From the NCBI RefSeq assembly GCF_006152145.1, contig NZ_VDFV01000001.1:1-64000 (forward strand): 64,000 bases of DNA. Direction: 5' to 3'. The position numbers and the translations under genes are program-made. The first letter of the stretch is position 1. Each line of letters starts with the position of its first letter. Source of the DNA: Rubellimicrobium roseum. Its GTDB lineage: Bacteria; Pseudomonadota; Alphaproteobacteria; Rhodobacterales; Rhodobacteraceae. Positions 24,427-34,157 of this stretch are shown piece by piece. The notes under the pieces were generated by a model. That model saw only the letters and a program-made list of their open reading frames with translations. It had not been told where the DNA came from and did no database searches.

Positions 24427-25530
24427 TCATGCCGCGTCGAGCGCGCGACAATCCTCGGGCAACCAGCCGATCTCGATCTCCTGCCCCGGCTGGAGGCGGA
24501 CCTGATCGGGGGCGTTGCGGCTCTTGATGACGAACTCGTCGTTGCCCGCGACCGAAAGGCGGGTGCGGAACATGTCGCCCATGTAGATGAATTCCTCGAC
24601 CCGCGCGCGCAGCGTGTGGGCGTCCGGGCGCAGGCGGGCCTTGTTGAACTCCACCCGCTCGGGCCGGATCGAGACCCGCGTCCGGTCGCCCACGCGGCTC
24701 ACGTTCACGGGCTTGGCGTCGATCTCGTCCCCCGAATCGAGCCGCACCACGCACTTCTCCCGGTCGAGCGCGGTCACGATCCCTTCGAGCGTGTTGTTCT
24801 CTCCGATGAACTGGGCGACGAAGCTGTTCACCGGGGCCTCGTAGAGCTCGTCGGGCGGGGCGAGCTGCTGCACGATCCCGTCGTTGAACACCGCGACCCG
24901 GTCCGACATGGTCAGCGCCTCGGTCTGGTCATGGGTCACGTAGACCACCGTGATGCCAAGCCGGTCGTGCAGGTGCTTGATCTCGAACTGCATGTGCTCG
25001 CGCAGCTGCTTGTCGAGCGCGCCGAGCGGCTCGTCCATCAGCACCAGCTCGGGCTCGAACACCAGGGCGCGCGCCAGCGCGATGCGCTGCTGCTGCCCGC
25101 CCGACAGCTGCGCCGGTCGCCGGTTGGCGAACTGGCCCATCTGCACCATGTCGAGCGCTCGCCGCACCTTGGCGTCGCGCTCGGCCTTGTCCATCTTCCG
25201 GACCTCGAGCGGGAAGGCCAGGTTCTCGGCCACGCTCATGTGCGGGAACAGCGCGTAGTTCTGGAACACCATGCCGATGCCGCGCTTGTGCGGCGGCACG
25301 TCGTTGATGTTGCGCCCCCCCAGCCGGATCTCGCCGTGGGTGGCCGTCTCGAAGCCCGCCAGCATCATCAGCGTGGTCGTCTTGCCCGAGCCCGAGGGTC
25401 CCAGCATCGTCAGGAACTCGCCCCGCGGAATCGAAAGGTTCAGGTCCTTCACCACGAGCGTCTGGCCGTCATAGCTCTTCTGCACGCGGTCGAACTCGAC
25501 GAAGGGCGCAGTCTGCGAGGCCTGGAGCAC
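24427..25530 (-). CDS. ABC transporter ATP-binding protein, PotA type
   Basis: 367 residues. The nucleotide-binding domain has Walker A GPSGSGKTT, Q-loop VFQNYALFPHM, signature LSGGQQQRIALARAL, Walker B LVLMDEPLGALD and the switch histidine in VYVTHDQTEAL. The C-terminal 120 residues form the TOBE/OB regulatory domain (RVSIRPERVEF, FIYMGDMFRTRL). It is the first gene of the importer operon; the order ATPase-binding protein-permease-permease suggests one transcript beginning upstream of 25530. Confidence 0.9.
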   Translation of the reverse strand: MLQASQTAPFVEFDRVQKSYDGQTLVVKDLNLSIPRGEFLTMLGPSGSGKTTTLMMLAGFETATHGEIRLGGRNINDVPPHKRGIGMVFQNYALFPHMSVAENLAFPLEVRKMDKAERDAKVRRALDMVQMGQFANRRPAQLSGGQQQRIALARALVFEPELVLMDEPLGALDKQLREHMQFEIKHLHDRLGITVVYVTHDQTEALTMSDRVAVFNDGIVQQLAPPDELYEAPVNSFVAQFIGENNTLEGIVTALDREKCVVRLDSGDEIDAKPVNVSRVGDRTRVSIRPERVEFNKARLRPDAHTLRARVEEFIYMGDMFRTRLSVAGNDEFVIKSRNAPDQVRLQPGQEIEIGWLPEDCRALDAA

Positions 25531-25771
25531 TGGGGTTCCCTCTTGTTGGCGCGCAGAACCGCGCTAGGTGCCGGCGATCTAGCCGAGAGCACTCTGCGAT
25601 GGCAACCCGAGAGAGGACCGTTCCGCGGGTCGGGTCACTCACGAAAGTATAAAGGCCGAGCATTCGCCCAAGAAGCGGGCATCTGCGTGAACATCGGCCG
25701 AGGATGCGGACGCTTTCCGACCTCGAGCGGCCGAGTCTGGCGCCGCCTCTCGGGGCCACAGCCGAAAACGC

Positions 25772-25795
25772 AAAAACCCGCCACAAGGGCGGGCT
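25772..25795 (-). terminator. Intrinsic terminator of tRNA-Leu
   Basis: On the minus strand GCCCGCC-CTTGT-GGCGGG is followed by TTTTT (A tract at 25772-25776 on the plus strand). It lies about 25 bases beyond the tRNA-Leu 3' end and has the form of a Rho-independent terminator. Confidence 0.75.
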
Positions 25796-25818
25796 TCTGA
25801 GCGTCTCCCCGAAAGGAG

Positions 25819-25905
25819 TGGTGCGGTTGAAAGGACTCGAACCTTCACGGGTGTTACCCCACAGCGACCTCAACGCTGCGCGTCTACCAATTCCGCCACA
25901 ACCGC
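25819..25905 (-). tRNA. tRNA-Leu (anticodon GAG)
   Basis: 87 bases on the minus strand from GCGGTTG (25905) to CAACCGC-A-CCA (25819), with CCA encoded. The D-arm reads TGGCGGAATTGGTAGACGCG, typical for tRNA-Leu; the anticodon loop TTGAGGT gives GAG (reads CUC/CUU). A long variable arm marks a class II tRNA, and the T loop GGTTCGAGTCC is present. Confidence 0.95.
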
Positions 25906-26016
25906 ATGTTCTGGCTTGGTGAGGGGGCGTATAGACGAGCCCATCAGGAACCCGCAAGGGGGACCCGCACGATTTCCGGGCTTTTCGTGGCGTCCGTTCC
26001 GGGCCATCTGTCGGAG

Positions 26017-26682
26017 ATGGTCGAATGGCAACACAGCGAGGGGCTGGTCCCCTACCCCGAGGCGCTCGCCGTCATGGAAGCGCGCGCCGAGGCGATCGCC
26101 CGCGGCGAGGCACCCGAGATGATCTGGCTCCTGGAGCATCCGCCGCTCTACACATCCGGCACATCGGCGAAGCCGGAGGATCTGAAGGAGCCTGGCCGCT
26201 TCCCCGTCTTCGAGGCGCGGCGGGGGGGGCAGTACACCTATCACGGGCCCGGACAGCGTGTCGTCTATGTCATGCTCGACCTCGATCGGCGCGGTCGGGA
26301 CGTGCGCCGCTTCGTCTGCGCCCTCGAAGGCTGGGTGATCGACGCCCTGTCCGAGTTCGGGGTCCGCGGCGAGCGTCGCGAAGGCCGCGTGGGCATCTGG
26401 GTGACACGCCCCGACAAGGCACCGAACCCCGACGGCTCCGTGCGCGAGGACAAGATCGCCGCCATCGGCATCCGCCTGCGCCGCTGGGTGAGCTTCCACG
26501 GAATCAGCATCAACGTGGAGCCGGACCTGACGCATTTCGACGGCATCGTGCCTTGCGGCATCTCAAAGCACGGCGTCACGAGCCTCGTGGACCTCGGGCT
26601 GCCCGTGGACATGGGCGATCTCGACGCGGCGCTCAGGCGGACCTTCGACGCCCGACTCGGGGCCGAGCCCGCCCGCGCCTGA
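26017..26682 (+). CDS. lipB: Octanoyl-[acyl-carrier-protein] transferase
   Basis: 221 residues from ATG 26017 ([20 protein letters not shown]), chosen because homologues start there; an in-frame GTG at 25987 would add ten residues. LipB moves the octanoyl group from ACP onto lipoyl domains of dehydrogenase complexes. The signature [20 protein letters not shown] is intact, the catalytic cysteine lies in [15 protein letters not shown] and the lysine in [15 protein letters not shown]. The usual partner lipA is not in the window. It stands between tRNA-Leu and ctaD. Confidence 0.92.
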   Translation: MVEWQHSEGLVPYPEALAVMEARAEAIARGEAPEMIWLLEHPPLYTSGTSAKPEDLKEPGRFPVFEARRGGQYTYHGPGQRVVYVMLDLDRRGRDVRRFVCALEGWVIDALSEFGVRGERREGRVGIWVTRPDKAPNPDGSVREDKIAAIGIRLRRWVSFHGISINVEPDLTHFDGIVPCGISKHGVTSLVDLGLPVDMGDLDAALRRTFDARLGAEPARA

Positions 26683-26704
26683 CGCCCCGTTCCGCACGGT
26701 CCGC

Positions 26705-26718
26705 TTGACGCAGGTCAA
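26705..26718. promoter_or_regulatory. FnrL-type binding site upstream of ctaD
   Basis: TTGAC-GCAG-GTCAA is a perfect 5-4-5 palindrome matching the FNR/FnrL consensus TTGAY-N4-RTCAA. It lies about 150 bases before the ctaD start and 20 bases after the lipB stop, so it most plausibly controls ctaD in response to oxygen. Activation versus repression cannot be decided without the promoter position. Confidence 0.6.
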
Positions 26719-26867
26719 AGTCGGTTGATCGCCGGGCCGCTAGCATGGCTCCGGGCCGAACTGCGACCGCCTGTCGGCTTGTCGGTCCGCTCCGATCGCA
26801 CTAGAAGCCGGACTGCTAGGGCCCGGCCAGTTCCGCGGCCCTCCCGATTCCTTTGGAGAGCCGCCGC

Positions 26868-28541
26868 ATGGCCGACGCCGCCATCCATCACGACCACCAT
26901 GACGAGCGGGGCTTCTTCACCCGCTGGTTCATGTCGACGAACCACAAGGACATCGGCATCCTTTACCTCATCGTGTCGGGGATCGCGGGCTTCATCGCCG
27001 TCGCCTTCACCGTCTACATGCGGATGGAGCTGATGCATCCCGGCGTGCAGTACATGTGCCTCGAAGGGGCACGGTTCTGGCCCGCCGACCCTGCCGAATG
27101 CACGCCCAACGGACATCTCTGGAACGTCTTGATCACCTATCACGGGGTGCTCATGATGTTCTTCGTGGTGATCCCGGCGCTGTTCGGCGGCTTCGGGAAC
27201 TACCTGATGCCGCTCCAGATCGGCGCGCCGGACATGGCCTTCCCGCGCCTTAACAACCTGTCGTTCTGGATGTTCGTGGCGGGCGTCGCGCTCGGCGTGG
27301 CCTCCATGCTCTCTCCGGGCGGCGACGGCCAGCGCGGCGCGGGCGTGGGCTGGGTGCTCTACCCGCCGCTCTCGACCGCGGACGGCGGCATGTCGATGGA
27401 CCTCGCGATCTTCGCGGTGCACCTGTCGGGCGCCTCGTCGATCCTGGGCGCCATCAACATCATCACGACCTTCCTGAACATGCGCGCCCCCGGCATGACG
27501 CTGTTCAAGGTGCCGCTCTTCGCCTGGTCGATCTTCGTCACCGCCTGGCTGATCCTCCTGGCCCTGCCCGTGCTGGCCGGCGCGATCACCATGCTGCTGA
27601 CCGACCGCAACTTCGGCACCACCTTCTTCCAGCCCGAAGGCGGCGGCGACCCGGTCCTGTACCAGCACATCCTGTGGTTCTTCGGCCACCCGGAAGTGTA
27701 CATCATCATCATCCCGGGCTTCGGGATCATCAGCCACGTCATCGCCACCTTCTCGCGCAAGCCGATCTTCGGCTATCTGCCGATGGTCTGGGCGATGATC
27801 GCCATCGGCGTGCTGGGCTTCGTCGTGTGGGCGCACCACATGTACACCGCCGGCATGTCGCTGACGCAGCAGTCCTACTTCATGCTCGCCACGATGGTGA
27901 TCGCGGTCCCGACCGGGGTGAAGATCTTCTCGTGGATCGCCACGATGTGGGGCGGCTCGGTGGAGTTCAAGACGCCCATGCTCTGGGCCCTGGGCTTCCT
28001 GTTCCTGTTCACCGTGGGCGGCGTTACCGGCATCGTCCTCAGCCAGGCGGCCATCGACCGCTACTATCACGACACCTACTACGTGGTGGCCCACTTCCAC
28101 TACGTGATGTCGCTGGGCGCAGTCTTCGCGATCTTCGCCGGCATCTACTTCTACCTGCCCAAGTTCACGGGCAAGATGATGCCGGAATGGATCGGGCGCA
28201 CGCACTTTACGCTCATGTTCATCGGCGCGAACCTGACGTTCTTCCCGCAGCACTTCCTGGGCCGCCAGGGCATGCCGCGCCGCTACATCGACTACCCGGA
28301 GGCCTTCGCCACCTGGAACTACGTGTCGTCGGTCGGCGCCTACATCGCCTTCGCCTCGTTCCTCTTCTTCATCGGCGCGCTGTTCTACGTGCTGCTGAAG
28401 CAGAAGGCGACCGCGCCGGCGAACCCGTGGAACGAATGGGCCGACACGCTCGAGTGGACCCTGCCTTCGCCCCCGCCCGAGCACACCTTCGAGATCCTGC
28501 CCAAGCAGTCCGACTGGGACCGCAGCCACGCCCACCACTGA
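26868..28541 (+). CDS. ctaD: Cytochrome c oxidase subunit I (aa3 type)
   Basis: 557 residues from ATG 26868 with GGAGAG upstream. This is the catalytic, 12-helix subunit that carries heme a and the heme a3-CuB centre and reduces O2 to water while pumping protons. The start [20 protein letters not shown] is the conserved COX1 opening. Ligands are visible: [16 protein letters not shown] (heme a His), [17 protein letters not shown] (CuB His plus cross-linked Tyr), [10 protein letters not shown] (CuB His pair) and [12 protein letters not shown] (heme His pair). As in Rhodobacter, ctaD stands alone, away from ctaC-ctaB-ctaE. Confidence 0.97.
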   Translation: MADAAIHHDHHDERGFFTRWFMSTNHKDIGILYLIVSGIAGFIAVAFTVYMRMELMHPGVQYMCLEGARFWPADPAECTPNGHLWNVLITYHGVLMMFFVVIPALFGGFGNYLMPLQIGAPDMAFPRLNNLSFWMFVAGVALGVASMLSPGGDGQRGAGVGWVLYPPLSTADGGMSMDLAIFAVHLSGASSILGAINIITTFLNMRAPGMTLFKVPLFAWSIFVTAWLILLALPVLAGAITMLLTDRNFGTTFFQPEGGGDPVLYQHILWFFGHPEVYIIIIPGFGIISHVIATFSRKPIFGYLPMVWAMIAIGVLGFVVWAHHMYTAGMSLTQQSYFMLATMVIAVPTGVKIFSWIATMWGGSVEFKTPMLWALGFLFLFTVGGVTGIVLSQAAIDRYYHDTYYVVAHFHYVMSLGAVFAIFAGIYFYLPKFTGKMMPEWIGRTHFTLMFIGANLTFFPQHFLGRQGMPRRYIDYPEAFATWNYVSSVGAYIAFASFLFFIGALFYVLLKQKATAPANPWNEWADTLEWTLPSPPPEHTFEILPKQSDWDRSHAHH

Positions 28542-28570
28542 CCGGGCCCGCAGGACGAACGACGACAGGT

Positions 28571-28597
28571 GGCCCCGGCAACGACCGGGGCCTTCTT
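28571..28597 (+). terminator. Intrinsic terminator of ctaD
   Basis: GGCCCCGG-CAACGA-CCGGGGCC is followed by TTCTT, 30 bases beyond the ctaD stop. A stable 8-base GC stem with a T-rich tail fits a Rho-independent terminator. Confidence 0.8.
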
Positions 28598-28737
28598 GCA
28601 TTCCGGATGACCTCGCCGCCCGGCTTGACCTTTCCGGCCCGCGCCTACGTCGAAATTGCTCGATGGTGCCGGCCCGCTCCGCTTCAGGCCGCGGCCGCGA
28701 CGGCCCGCCCTGCCGACGAGGAGGACCCGACCGTTTC

Positions 28738-29244
28738 ATGCCCTATCAGTGGACCGACCCGACCCCCCTGCCCGACGACGCAATGCCACCGGTGGCGCAA
28801 CTCCGGCTCTGGCCGCACCGCTCACTGCCCCGCACCGGCTTCGCGGGCTTCTTCGGCGGCACGGCGCTCCTGGCGGCGCTGCCCCTGCTGATGGTGCTGG
28901 GCTCGCCCGTGCTCTGGGGGCTCCTGCCCTTCTTGGTGGCGACCTTCGCCGCCCTGTGGTTCGCGATCCAGTCGACCTATCGGACCGGAGAGGTACGGGA
29001 GGAGTTGCGGCTCTGGCCCGACCGTGTGCTGCTGACCCGCCACGACCCGCGTCGCCCGCCTCGCCTCTGGGAAGCCAACCCCCACTGGATCCGCACCGCC
29101 CTCCATGTTTCGGGAGGACCCGTGCCGAACTACCTGACCCTGACAGGGGCCGGCCGCACGGTCGAACTGGGCGCCTTCCTCAGCGAGGAGGAGCGGCTGG
29201 AGCTCCGGCCCGAGATCGAGGATGCCCTCGCGCGGCTTCGCTAG
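28738..29244 (+). CDS. DUF2244 membrane protein
   Basis: 168 residues, starting at ATG 28738 (MPYQWTDPTP); the in-frame ATG at 28663 would add an unnatural Arg/Gly-rich leader. Two adjacent membrane helices (FFGGTALLAALPLLMVLG and LWGLLPFLVATFAALWFAIQ) are followed by a cytoplasmic beta-rich part (EELRLWPDRVLLTR, PRLWEANPHWIRTALHVSG) typical of DUF2244. The family often lies close to cytochrome oxidase genes in Alphaproteobacteria, but its function is not established. Its stop overlaps that of the convergent DUF3008 gene. Confidence 0.82.
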   Translation: MPYQWTDPTPLPDDAMPPVAQLRLWPHRSLPRTGFAGFFGGTALLAALPLLMVLGSPVLWGLLPFLVATFAALWFAIQSTYRTGEVREELRLWPDRVLLTRHDPRRPPRLWEANPHWIRTALHVSGGPVPNYLTLTGAGRTVELGAFLSEEERLELRPEIEDALARLR

Positions 29245-29441
29245 CTGCCGCTGCGCTCGTCGTCCACATGCTCGGGCAGGCCGTCGAGCTTCGTCGCGGC
29301 GAGCGCCTCCAGCTCCTCCTCCGTCATGCTGTCGTACATGGCGCGCGCGGCGCCCTGCAGTTCCTCCGGGTCGACCTCTCCCCGCTTGGCGGACAGGGCC
29401 GCGCCGGCGGCGCGCTGTTGGGCCTTGGACTGGGCAGGCAT
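29241..29441 (-). CDS. DUF3008 family small protein
   Basis: 66 residues: MPAQSKAQQRAAGAALSAKR then GEVDPEELQGAARAMYDSMT and an acidic end. The MPAQSKAQQ..AG.AL.AK.G start is diagnostic of DUF3008, short hydrophilic proteins of unknown function. GGAGG precedes the start. It converges with the DUF2244 gene, sharing 4 bases. Confidence 0.8.
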   Translation of the reverse strand: MPAQSKAQQRAAGAALSAKRGEVDPEELQGAARAMYDSMTEEELEALAATKLDGLPEHVDDERSGS

Positions 29442-29872
29442 GGGTCACCTCCTTGCGTCGGCCCGGGCCAACGCGCAGCATATGCCGGCGTTCCGCCGTC
29501 CCGCAGACGATCGGGGCAACACGATCAATTCGGTTCGCATTCGCGAAGGTCACCACAAACCGAGCACCGGCGTCCCCGTCGGCATCCACCCACAGGTCTA
29601 GCCCCTGCCCGCGATTGGCAAGCTGCTTCGGTCCGTGCGGGCTGGGCCGCCTCCACGGCTCATTCTGTCAGCCCCTCTCCCCTTGAGATGGAAAGGCCAA
29701 CCTGCCCTTGCTCCGGAGAGCCTTGTTCCCGCCGATCTCGCATGGCTGCCGGACCTGGACCGAATTCATGCCGCGTTCACCGCGACAGAGCGATCCGATC
29801 CTGCATCAACGGAAGGAGGATCCGACGCTTGCCGGGCCGCGAAGTCACGACTCAGCAAGCCGGCAGTTCCGG
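29442..29872. other. 430-base gap without a supported gene
   Basis: Open frames in this stretch have poor composition and no recognisable family. No tRNA, repeat or strong hairpin is seen. Confidence 0.4.
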
Positions 29873-30331
29873 TCAGCCCAGCTTGGCCTTCACCAGAGCC
29901 CCAGCTTTGCCGAAGTCCATCTGGCCCGCATGGCGCGCCTTCAGCGCAGCCATCACCCGGCCCATGTCCCTGACCGAGGTCGCCCCCGTCTCGGCGATCG
30001 CCGCCGCGATGGCCTCCGCGGTTTCGGTCTCCGACAGTTGCCGCGGCAGGAATTCCTCGATCACCAGGATCTCGGCGCGCTCCTTCCCTGCGAGATCGTC
30101 CCGCCCGGCTTCGTCATAGGCACGCGCGCTCTCCTGCCGCTGCTTCACCATCTTCGCAAGGACGGCGACGACGGCCTCCTCCGGGACGGGCGAAGGCTGG
30201 CCCTCGCCGCGGGCCGCGATGTCGCGGTCCTTGATGGCCGAGTTCACCAGCCGCAGCGCCCCCAGGCGGTCGCCCGCCTTGGCGCGCATCGCCTCCTTCA
30301 GGGCTTCGTTGATCCTCGCCCGCAGGTCCAT
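29873..30331 (-). CDS. GatB/YqeY-domain protein
   Basis: 152 residues from ATG 30331 (MDLRARINEALKEAMRAKAG) with GGGAG upstream; an in-frame start 19 codons earlier lies too close to the divergent promoter. The helical YqeY fold resembles the tRNA-binding tail domain of GatB: AGDRLGALRLVNSAIKDRDI, MVKQRQESARAYDEAGRDDL and the C-terminal GRVMAALKARHAGQMDFGKA. A role linked to tRNA or amidotransferase is suggested by homology only. It is divergent from carA, a common arrangement in Alphaproteobacteria. Confidence 0.88.
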   Translation of the reverse strand: MDLRARINEALKEAMRAKAGDRLGALRLVNSAIKDRDIAARGEGQPSPVPEEAVVAVLAKMVKQRQESARAYDEAGRDDLAGKERAEILVIEEFLPRQLSETETAEAIAAAIAETGATSVRDMGRVMAALKARHAGQMDFGKAGALVKAKLG

Positions 30332-30456
30332 GGCCGCATCTCCCTCGTGAGTTGGGCGCGTCATAAGTGCCGCGTCCGTTTGGCGCAATCGCTTGGCTTG
30401 ACCCGGCTTTCCCGCGCGCGTAGGGGGTGCGCCGATCCGCAGAAGGAAAGCCCGCC

Positions 30457-31626
30457 ATGCCGCAGTCGCCGCGTCCGACCGCCTGTCTCGCCTTGGCCGA
30501 CGGGACCCTGTTCTTTGGCAAGGGCTTCGGGGCCACCGGCACCACCGTGGCCGAACTGGTCTTCAACACTGCCATGACCGGCTACCAGGAAATCATGACC
30601 GACCCCTCCTATGCCGGGCAGGTCGTGACGTTCACCTTCCCGCACGTGGGCAACGTCGGCGCCAACCCCGAGGACGACGAGGCCGCCGACCCGGTGGCCG
30701 AGGGCATGGTCGTCAAGTGGGACCCGACCGAGCCCTCGAACTGGCGGGCGACCGAGTCCCTGTCGGCTTGGCTCCAGAAGCGTGGCCGCATCGGGCTGGG
30801 CGGGGTCGACACTCGCCGCCTGACCCGCGCGATTCGCCAACAGGGCGCGCCGCATGTGGCGCTGTCGCATGATCCCTCGGGCAACTTCGACATTGAGGCG
30901 CTCGTCGCGAAGGCAAGAGCTTTCCGGGGACTTGTGGGCCTTGACCTCGCCAAGGACGTGACCTGCGCACAGAGCTACCGCTGGGACGAGATGCGTTGGG
31001 CCTGGCCGCAGGGCTATGCCCGGCAGGAGCAACCCCTCCACCGCGTCGTCGCCATCGACTACGGCGCCAAGCGCAACATCCTGCGCTCGCTGGCGTCGGT
31101 CGGCGCCGAAGTGACGGTCCTGCCGGCCACCGCGACCGCCGAAGACGTGCTTGCACTCAACCCCGACGGGGTATTCCTGTCGAACGGCCCCGGCGACCCA
31201 GCCGCGACCGGCGCCTATGCCGTGCCGATGATCCGCGGCGTGCTCGACCGCTCGGACGTGCCCCTCTTCGGAATATGCCTCGGCCATCAGATGCTGGCGC
31301 TCGCGCTGGGCGCGCGGACTGTCAAGATGAACCACGGCCACCACGGCGCCAACCACCCGGTCAAGGACCTGGAGACCGGCAAGGTCGAGATCACCTCGAT
31401 GAACCACGGCTTCACCGTGGACAGCCAGACCCTGCCCGTGGGCGTCAAGGAAACGCATGTAAGCCTCTTCGACGGCTCGAACTGCGGGCTGCGGCTCGTG
31501 GATCGCCCGGTGTTCAGCGTCCAGTACCACCCGGAGGCGAGCCCCGGCCCTCAGGACAGCGCCTACCTGTTCGATCGCTTCGCCCAGGCCATGGCCGAGC
31601 GCGGGAGACGGCCCTCGGCCGGCTGA
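30457..31626 (+). CDS. carA: Carbamoyl-phosphate synthase small (glutaminase) chain
   Basis: 389 residues from ATG 30457 (AAGGAAAG upstream). It hydrolyses glutamine and channels ammonia to CarB for arginine and pyrimidine synthesis. The N-terminal CarA-specific domain (LALADGTLFFGKGFGATGTT, TAMTGYQEIMTDPSYAGQVV) is followed by a class I glutamine amidotransferase domain: FLSNGPGDPAATGAY, the nucleophile in PLFGICLGHQMLALALG and the His-Glu pair in VQYHPEASPGP. carB is not in the window, as in many Rhodobacteraceae where the two are unlinked. Confidence 0.96.
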   Translation: MPQSPRPTACLALADGTLFFGKGFGATGTTVAELVFNTAMTGYQEIMTDPSYAGQVVTFTFPHVGNVGANPEDDEAADPVAEGMVVKWDPTEPSNWRATESLSAWLQKRGRIGLGGVDTRRLTRAIRQQGAPHVALSHDPSGNFDIEALVAKARAFRGLVGLDLAKDVTCAQSYRWDEMRWAWPQGYARQEQPLHRVVAIDYGAKRNILRSLASVGAEVTVLPATATAEDVLALNPDGVFLSNGPGDPAATGAYAVPMIRGVLDRSDVPLFGICLGHQMLALALGARTVKMNHGHHGANHPVKDLETGKVEITSMNHGFTVDSQTLPVGVKETHVSLFDGSNCGLRLVDRPVFSVQYHPEASPGPQDSAYLFDRFAQAMAERGRRPSAG

Positions 31627-31702
31627 CCGAACCAACAGTTGGTTAATCACTTCTTAATCACTCCGAGGCATCCTGTCCCCAAGAACCTGAGGGACAGGAC
31701 CG

Positions 31703-33472
31703 ATGACCGAGGAGTTCCTTCCGCTTCGCAGCGATCCGTTGGACCAAGGCGCACGGCCAGGGCCAGCCTCGGCCGAATGGGCAAGCGACGGCGAGCCCAC
31801 TTTCATCGATCCGATTCGGCAGGCGCCGGACCCTTCGCTCGCGGCCGGGCTCGATCCGGTCTTCGCATTGACCCAGGGGCTGCTGCCTTGGCGAAGGACG
31901 GGCGCCGTCACGGTGGTCCTCGCGGCCGATCCCCGCGCCGCCCACCGTTACCTGCCGCGCCTCGAATCCCACCTCGGCCCTGTCCGGCTGGCCCGCGCGG
32001 CGCCCGAGGCCTTGGAGAGGGCGCTCGCTGCGATTGCGGCGCACCCGCTCGTCGGGGAGGCTGAACGGCGCAGGCCTAATCCGCTGAGTTGCAGGTCCCT
32101 GCCGGGTCTCCGGCTAGGACGCCTTGCGATAGGCGCGGGAATCGTTTTCTTGACGCTCGTCCTGGCGTTCCCTCTAGCCGTCTTCGCCACGCTTGCCTTG
32201 GCCGGGTCCCTGGTCCTTCTGCTGTCCGCCGCGCTCAAGTTCGCAGCCGCCTGGGCCACGCTGCGTCGGGACCTCCCTGTCGAGATCACGCCGGTCGTGC
32301 CGGCCCGCCTGCCCGTGATCTCGCTCCTCGTGCCCCTCTACCGCGAACGCGAGGTCGCCACCTCGCTCCTCCGGCACATGGAGGCGCTCGATTACCCCCG
32401 TGACCGTCTCGACCTCTGTCTCGTGGTCGAGGACGACGACGCACTGACCCGCGCGGCTCTGGATGCCGCGAGGCTGCCGCACTGGGCGCGGATCGTCGAG
32501 GTGCCCGGGCGGACGATCCGGACCAAGCCGCGGGCGCTGAATTACGCCCTGAATTTTGCCCGCGGCTCGATCATTGGCATCTACGACGCCGAGGATGTCC
32601 CTGCACCCGACCAACTTCGCTGCGTGGCTGCCATCTTCGCGCGCCGGGATCCGTCGACGGCCTGCCTGCAGGGCGCGCTCGATTACCACAACGGAGAGCG
32701 CAACTGGATTGCTCGCTGCTTCACGCTCGAATACGCGGGCTGGTTCCGGGTTCTCCTGCCGGGGCTCGAACGTCTGGAGCTCGCGCTGCCACTCGGGGGA
32801 ACGACGCTCTTCCTGCGACGCGGGGCCTTGGAGGCAGTCGGCGGCTGGGACGCCCACAACGTCACCGAGGACGCGGACCTGGGCATACTTCTGGCCCGCC
32901 ATGGCTTTCGGACCGAGATGATCCCCATCATCACGCAGGAGGAAGCGAACGCCCGGCTCTGGCCCTGGGTCCGGCAGCGGTCGCGCTGGCTGAAGGGATA
33001 TGCAATCACCTGGGCGGTCCACATGCGCGATCCATGGGCGCTCTGGCGGGATCTGGGACCGCGTCGGTTCTGGGGCTTTCAGGTCATGCTCCTAGGCAGC
33101 CTGCTCCAGATCGCGTTGGCCCCCATCCTGTGGAGCTTCTGGCTCGTGCCTCTGGGCCTGCCGCATCCGCTGGCCCCCCTCTTGTCCCCTGTAGTTCTCG
33201 TGGCGCTGTCGACCCTGTTCCTGGCGAGCTTCGTGCTCGATCTGGCCTATGCCTGGATGGGCGCACGGCGCGCTGGCAAGGCAGACCTCGCGCTCTGGGC
33301 CCCGACCCTGGCGATCTATTTCCCATTAGCGACACTGGCGCTTGCCAAAGCGCTTTGGGAGGCGGCACGTCGGCCCTTCCATTGGGACAAGACCGCCCAT
33401 GGCTTCGATAGGGCTCCGCCGCTTACTCCGCTGCCTGCACCTTCGCCGCATCCAGCCGCAGACGGGTCATGA
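31703..33472 (+). CDS. Membrane glycosyltransferase, family 2 (cellulose-synthase-like)
   Basis: 589 residues. A soluble N-terminal part (1-125) precedes two membrane helices (IGAGIVFLTLVLAFPLAVF; LALAGSLVLLLSAALKFAAA) and a processive GT-A domain: ISLLVPLYREREVATSLLRH, the DxD-like GIYDAEDVPAPDQL, the catalytic base in VTEDADLGILLARHG and the processive QxxRW motif QRSRW. Three or four further C-terminal helices complete the topology. Enzymes of this type polymerise sugars across the inner membrane for exopolysaccharide. No synthase partners lie nearby, so the polymer is unknown. Its 3' end overlaps the convergent GntR gene by 50 bases. Confidence 0.85.
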   Translation: MTEEFLPLRSDPLDQGARPGPASAEWASDGEPTFIDPIRQAPDPSLAAGLDPVFALTQGLLPWRRTGAVTVVLAADPRAAHRYLPRLESHLGPVRLARAAPEALERALAAIAAHPLVGEAERRRPNPLSCRSLPGLRLGRLAIGAGIVFLTLVLAFPLAVFATLALAGSLVLLLSAALKFAAAWATLRRDLPVEITPVVPARLPVISLLVPLYREREVATSLLRHMEALDYPRDRLDLCLVVEDDDALTRAALDAARLPHWARIVEVPGRTIRTKPRALNYALNFARGSIIGIYDAEDVPAPDQLRCVAAIFARRDPSTACLQGALDYHNGERNWIARCFTLEYAGWFRVLLPGLERLELALPLGGTTLFLRRGALEAVGGWDAHNVTEDADLGILLARHGFRTEMIPIITQEEANARLWPWVRQRSRWLKGYAITWAVHMRDPWALWRDLGPRRFWGFQVMLLGSLLQIALAPILWSFWLVPLGLPHPLAPLLSPVVLVALSTLFLASFVLDLAYAWMGARRAGKADLALWAPTLAIYFPLATLALAKALWEAARRPFHWDKTAHGFDRAPPLTPLPAPSPHPAADGS

Positions 33473-34085
33473 AGGCACGCGAGATGTGCTCGCGCAGCGC
33501 GGCGTCGGCGGCGTCCTCGTCGCCGGCCTCGATGGCGCTGACGATGGCCTCGTGCTCCTCGAGCGTACCCTTCGAGCGTCCCTCTGCCGAGAGGGACGTC
33601 GAAGCCAGGAGCGCCATGGACCTGTGCACCATGTCGAGCTGCTGCACGAGGAAGCGGTTGTGCGAGGCCAAGTGGATCTGCCGGTGGAAGCGGCGGTTCG
33701 CGCGGCTCAGCGCCTGCGGGTCATTCACCAGCGGCCGGTCAGCCTCCAGCATGTCACGCAGGACCCGCACCTCCTCGCGCGTGGCATGCTTGGCGGCCAG
33801 CCGGGCGGCCAAGCCCTCCAACTCCCCCCGCACGATGTAGAGTTCGGCAAGCTGGTTGTGGTCGAGCGAGGCCACGATCAACGACCGTCCGTCCCGACTC
33901 AGGAGCGATTGCGTCTCCATCCGCTGGAGCGCCTCGCGGATGGGGGTGCGCGACACGCCGAAGCGTTCGGCGAGCTCGCTCTCCACAAGACGGTCGCCAG
34001 GCTTGTAGAGCCCGGAGTCGATGGCCTCCAGGATCAGGTCGTAGGCGTCGCGCTGGGTTTTCACATCGGTCATTTCAAGAGGCAT
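33423..34085 (-). CDS. GntR-family transcriptional regulator (FadR/FCD type)
   Basis: 220 residues from ATG 34085 (MPLEMTDVKTQRDAYDLILE); the second ATG four codons later is an alternative. The winged HTH is clear (PGDRLVESELAERFGVSRTP then IREALQRMETQSLLSRDG). The all-helical FCD effector domain follows, with metal-ligand-like residues RRFHRQIHLASHNRF and TLEEHEAIVSAIEAGD. FCD regulators respond to small organic acids; the ligand here is unknown. It is divergent from the HAD hydrolase gene and may control it or distant genes. Confidence 0.88.
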   Translation of the reverse strand: MPLEMTDVKTQRDAYDLILEAIDSGLYKPGDRLVESELAERFGVSRTPIREALQRMETQSLLSRDGRSLIVASLDHNQLAELYIVRGELEGLAARLAAKHATREEVRVLRDMLEADRPLVNDPQALSRANRRFHRQIHLASHNRFLVQQLDMVHRSMALLASTSLSAEGRSKGTLEEHEAIVSAIEAGDEDAADAALREHISRAFMTRLRLDAAKVQAAE

Positions 34086-34157
34086 GTTACGCTGCCGCCG
34101 CAGGGGTGCAAGGCGGCCCGGTTGCGGCCGGGGATCGACTTCCGTAGCATCCGCGAC

